A DNA stretch of 64,000 nucleotides from Nymphalis io (lineage: Eukaryota; Arthropoda; Insecta; Lepidoptera; Nymphalidae): positions 10,788,001 to 10,852,000 of the forward strand of contig NC_065918.1 in NCBI RefSeq assembly GCF_905147045.1. Reading direction: 5' to 3'. Positions 59,801-62,800 of this stretch are shown here, piece by piece (the first letter of the stretch is position 1; each line of letters starts with the position of its first letter). Under the pieces are notes generated by a model, which saw only the letters and a list, made by a program, of their open reading frames with translations, was not told the origin of the DNA and searched no databases. A program made the translations under genes and the position numbers.

Positions 59801-62800
59801 AATGCGCTGTGCATCCGCTCTCGTGTATCCCTTTCTACAGGACTTGGAATTTTTATTATAGTTTGCTTATTTAATTAAGTTATGATTGTATATTCAAGTT
59901 ATGTCCCATGTTACTTATACCGGTAAAAATACCGGATAAATTAAATACTAAGTCTCGTGTAGTATTTAATTAAAGTTGAAAAGTAATATTTATAATAAAA
60001 GTGTTTTATAGATCGATTGATAACGTGTGATCGACATAAGATATGTTCGCATTGTACATAAGTTTTTGTTAAATAGAAACTGTGAAGTTTTTCCTAACTA
60101 CTTTAATACTTAAAAGGTTGAGTGTTCCCTGTCAAGTCACTCGTACGCCCCTCGACCCGCGTACGCTCCTCGTTAGCTTCCACCTCTTCAAACTCGATCG
60201 CGTTCACGTATTAACGTAATTTAGGGCTTTATATTAAGTTAACCTGGATAGTGTTCACCACTGCCACTACTATCGAATTAAAATGAGTAAGAAGCCACGG
60301 TATTAATAACATGTGTACTCTATCTGTCTATTTATAACCCTTTAGAATTTGTGAATAATCTCATAATATTATATAAGGTTGATTTAGGATAATTACTAGT
60401 TTAATCGTATGTGTGTGTGTTTTTCGAAAGGGTTAGAATAGGCAAATAAATTATTTATGTAATAGTTAAAATTAGTACCAAGTTAATAGCTTAAAATTGT
60501 AATTGAAATTCAATGTAGCTTATAGATTTTATTGTTAAATAACTTGTCGTTAATTAATATTTTGATAAAAAACTAAGCTACGTAGATGAATGAAGTGAAT
60601 TTTCTTTCTGTCCGACACGATTAAAACCTAAAGGTCCAATTCAACTTCTCGTTTCTATAAGTAACGATTGTATAAAACGTTACAAATTGCAAAACTCAAA
60701 TATAATTTTTTGTCACAATTTAAAGAATCTTCTAGTAAAGCGTAACAAAGATAAAACGAATGGCGTATAAACGAGTCTCTTGCATCCATTATCCGAAGAA
60801 TATTTAAATTTCGTTACGCGCACAGCCGTCAACTAAGAGACTTTGATGTTGTTTGTACCATAAACATCACAAACGTTGCATTTTCCAAAGCATTCAAGAT
60901 TACATCGTTTTGCACCGCGTCTACATATAAAGTGCATATTTCTATTCTAGAGCACATTTTACAAGAACTGCGTTAAGGCTAAATAGGTATTACTTTATTC
61001 TTAAAGCATAAAATATTATATACATAAGAAGTGAGGTAAAAGATAAGTATATCAGTTAATATAAGTATTCGGTGATGTCAAACATAAATAGCTTCGACTA
61101 AAGCAAAATTGTAGTCTTAAAATGCCTACTGAGAATTTAAATTTAGTTATTCGTAGGCCTAATTTATATTTCGAACCGATTATTTTTATTGTTAATTTTA
61201 TAGACATGTACCTAAGTGTAATGATATCGTATTTAATTAATAAAAAGAGATGAGATGAGATGCATGAATGAAAATATATTTGTAAATGTTTTAAATGAGG
61301 CTGAAATATAAATATACACTTTATCTCGGGTATGAAATCCATTTTCCTCTCTTGTCATCTTCTCGGGAAATAAGAACTAAATGTTTATGTAAAACGAATA
61401 CGCAAATACAATATAAGAATCTTAATGAAAGTCTTTTGTGTAGCAAAAGGTGGTGGTAGGGCTTTGTGCAAGCTCGTCTGGGTAGGTACCACCCACTCAT
61501 CAGATATTCAACCACAAAACAGCAATACTTGGTATTGTTGTGTTTCGGTTTTAAGGGTGAGTGAGCCAGTGTAATATCAGGTATAAGGGACATGACATCT
61601 TAGTTCACAAGGTTGGTGGCGCATGGACGTTGGTAACCAACTACCATCAGGTGGCCCATATGCTCGTCCGCGTACCCATTCTAAAAAGAAGTAGGGCTAC
61701 TCAAACTTGTATATGCGTTGTCTGTACTCTAAATAATTACAAACGTATACTGATTATTCTCCAACATCTTAAATTCATTATCTTGAAAGGCACAAGGAAA
61801 AAGATTTGAAAAATGTCCAATTGCTTTAACAATATACAATTTCTAGTTCCGCCCGTGATTACGACCGCGTGTGTGGGGCGAGGCGGGGGTCCGGAAATTA
61901 AGTAAATTATTTTTGACTTTCTGCAACTTCTAAAACACTACATAACTTAGTGTGCTCTAACGAAGGTAAAATATTTAACTGAGATAACGATGAGACCAAC
62001 TTACGACTCTTCGCTCGTGCATTAATTCAACAGCCAATGTTTCATAAGAAAATTGTGGTATTCATTTTAGAAAATCGTAATTTGTATTTACGTATACATA
62101 TATAATATAATTATGTATATATATTTAAATAGTTATAGATGGATTATGTTGAAGTTACTTTATTTTACATTTTTAAAATTAAATCAGTGTTTTTGCCTGT
62201 TCATTTAAATATTGTTAAACACGCTGTTGCATTTCTGAAAAGCTGTATATAACCAGCATGTAATATGAATGAATGAATGAATGAATGAATGAATCTCTTG
62301 ATTGGGAGCTGGTTCTAATCGAAAAATGAGGTTGAGGAATCTAATTTACATGAACCTCGCGGACACGCCCGCTTAGATTATTACCTACTTAGTGAATGTG
62401 TAAGTATATACCATTTATTATTTACGTCCCAATAAGAGTTGCGCAGAAAATATGAAATGATCATAATCTAAGTTGAATAACATGCATTCTAATTTACTTT
62501 ACATTTTGAATTGAATAATTAAGATAGTATAAGGAGCGAAACTACTTTACTCAAGATATATGTTATTGTTTACAATTCAAAATATAAAATGATTAAATTA
62601 CTATTAAGCAGTGATTTTACTTTAAAAAGCACCCAAAACATGCAAATGATACTTCACATAGAGCCAGTTGAATGAAATATTTAAATATATATTCTAGGGC
62701 TATCGCGACAGCTTAGACCGGAAGTTGAGTGGCAAAGCGTGCCATAGATTTCTGAGAGGCTTACTAAAGCGTACGACACGAAAGTTACATCTAAAGCGTA

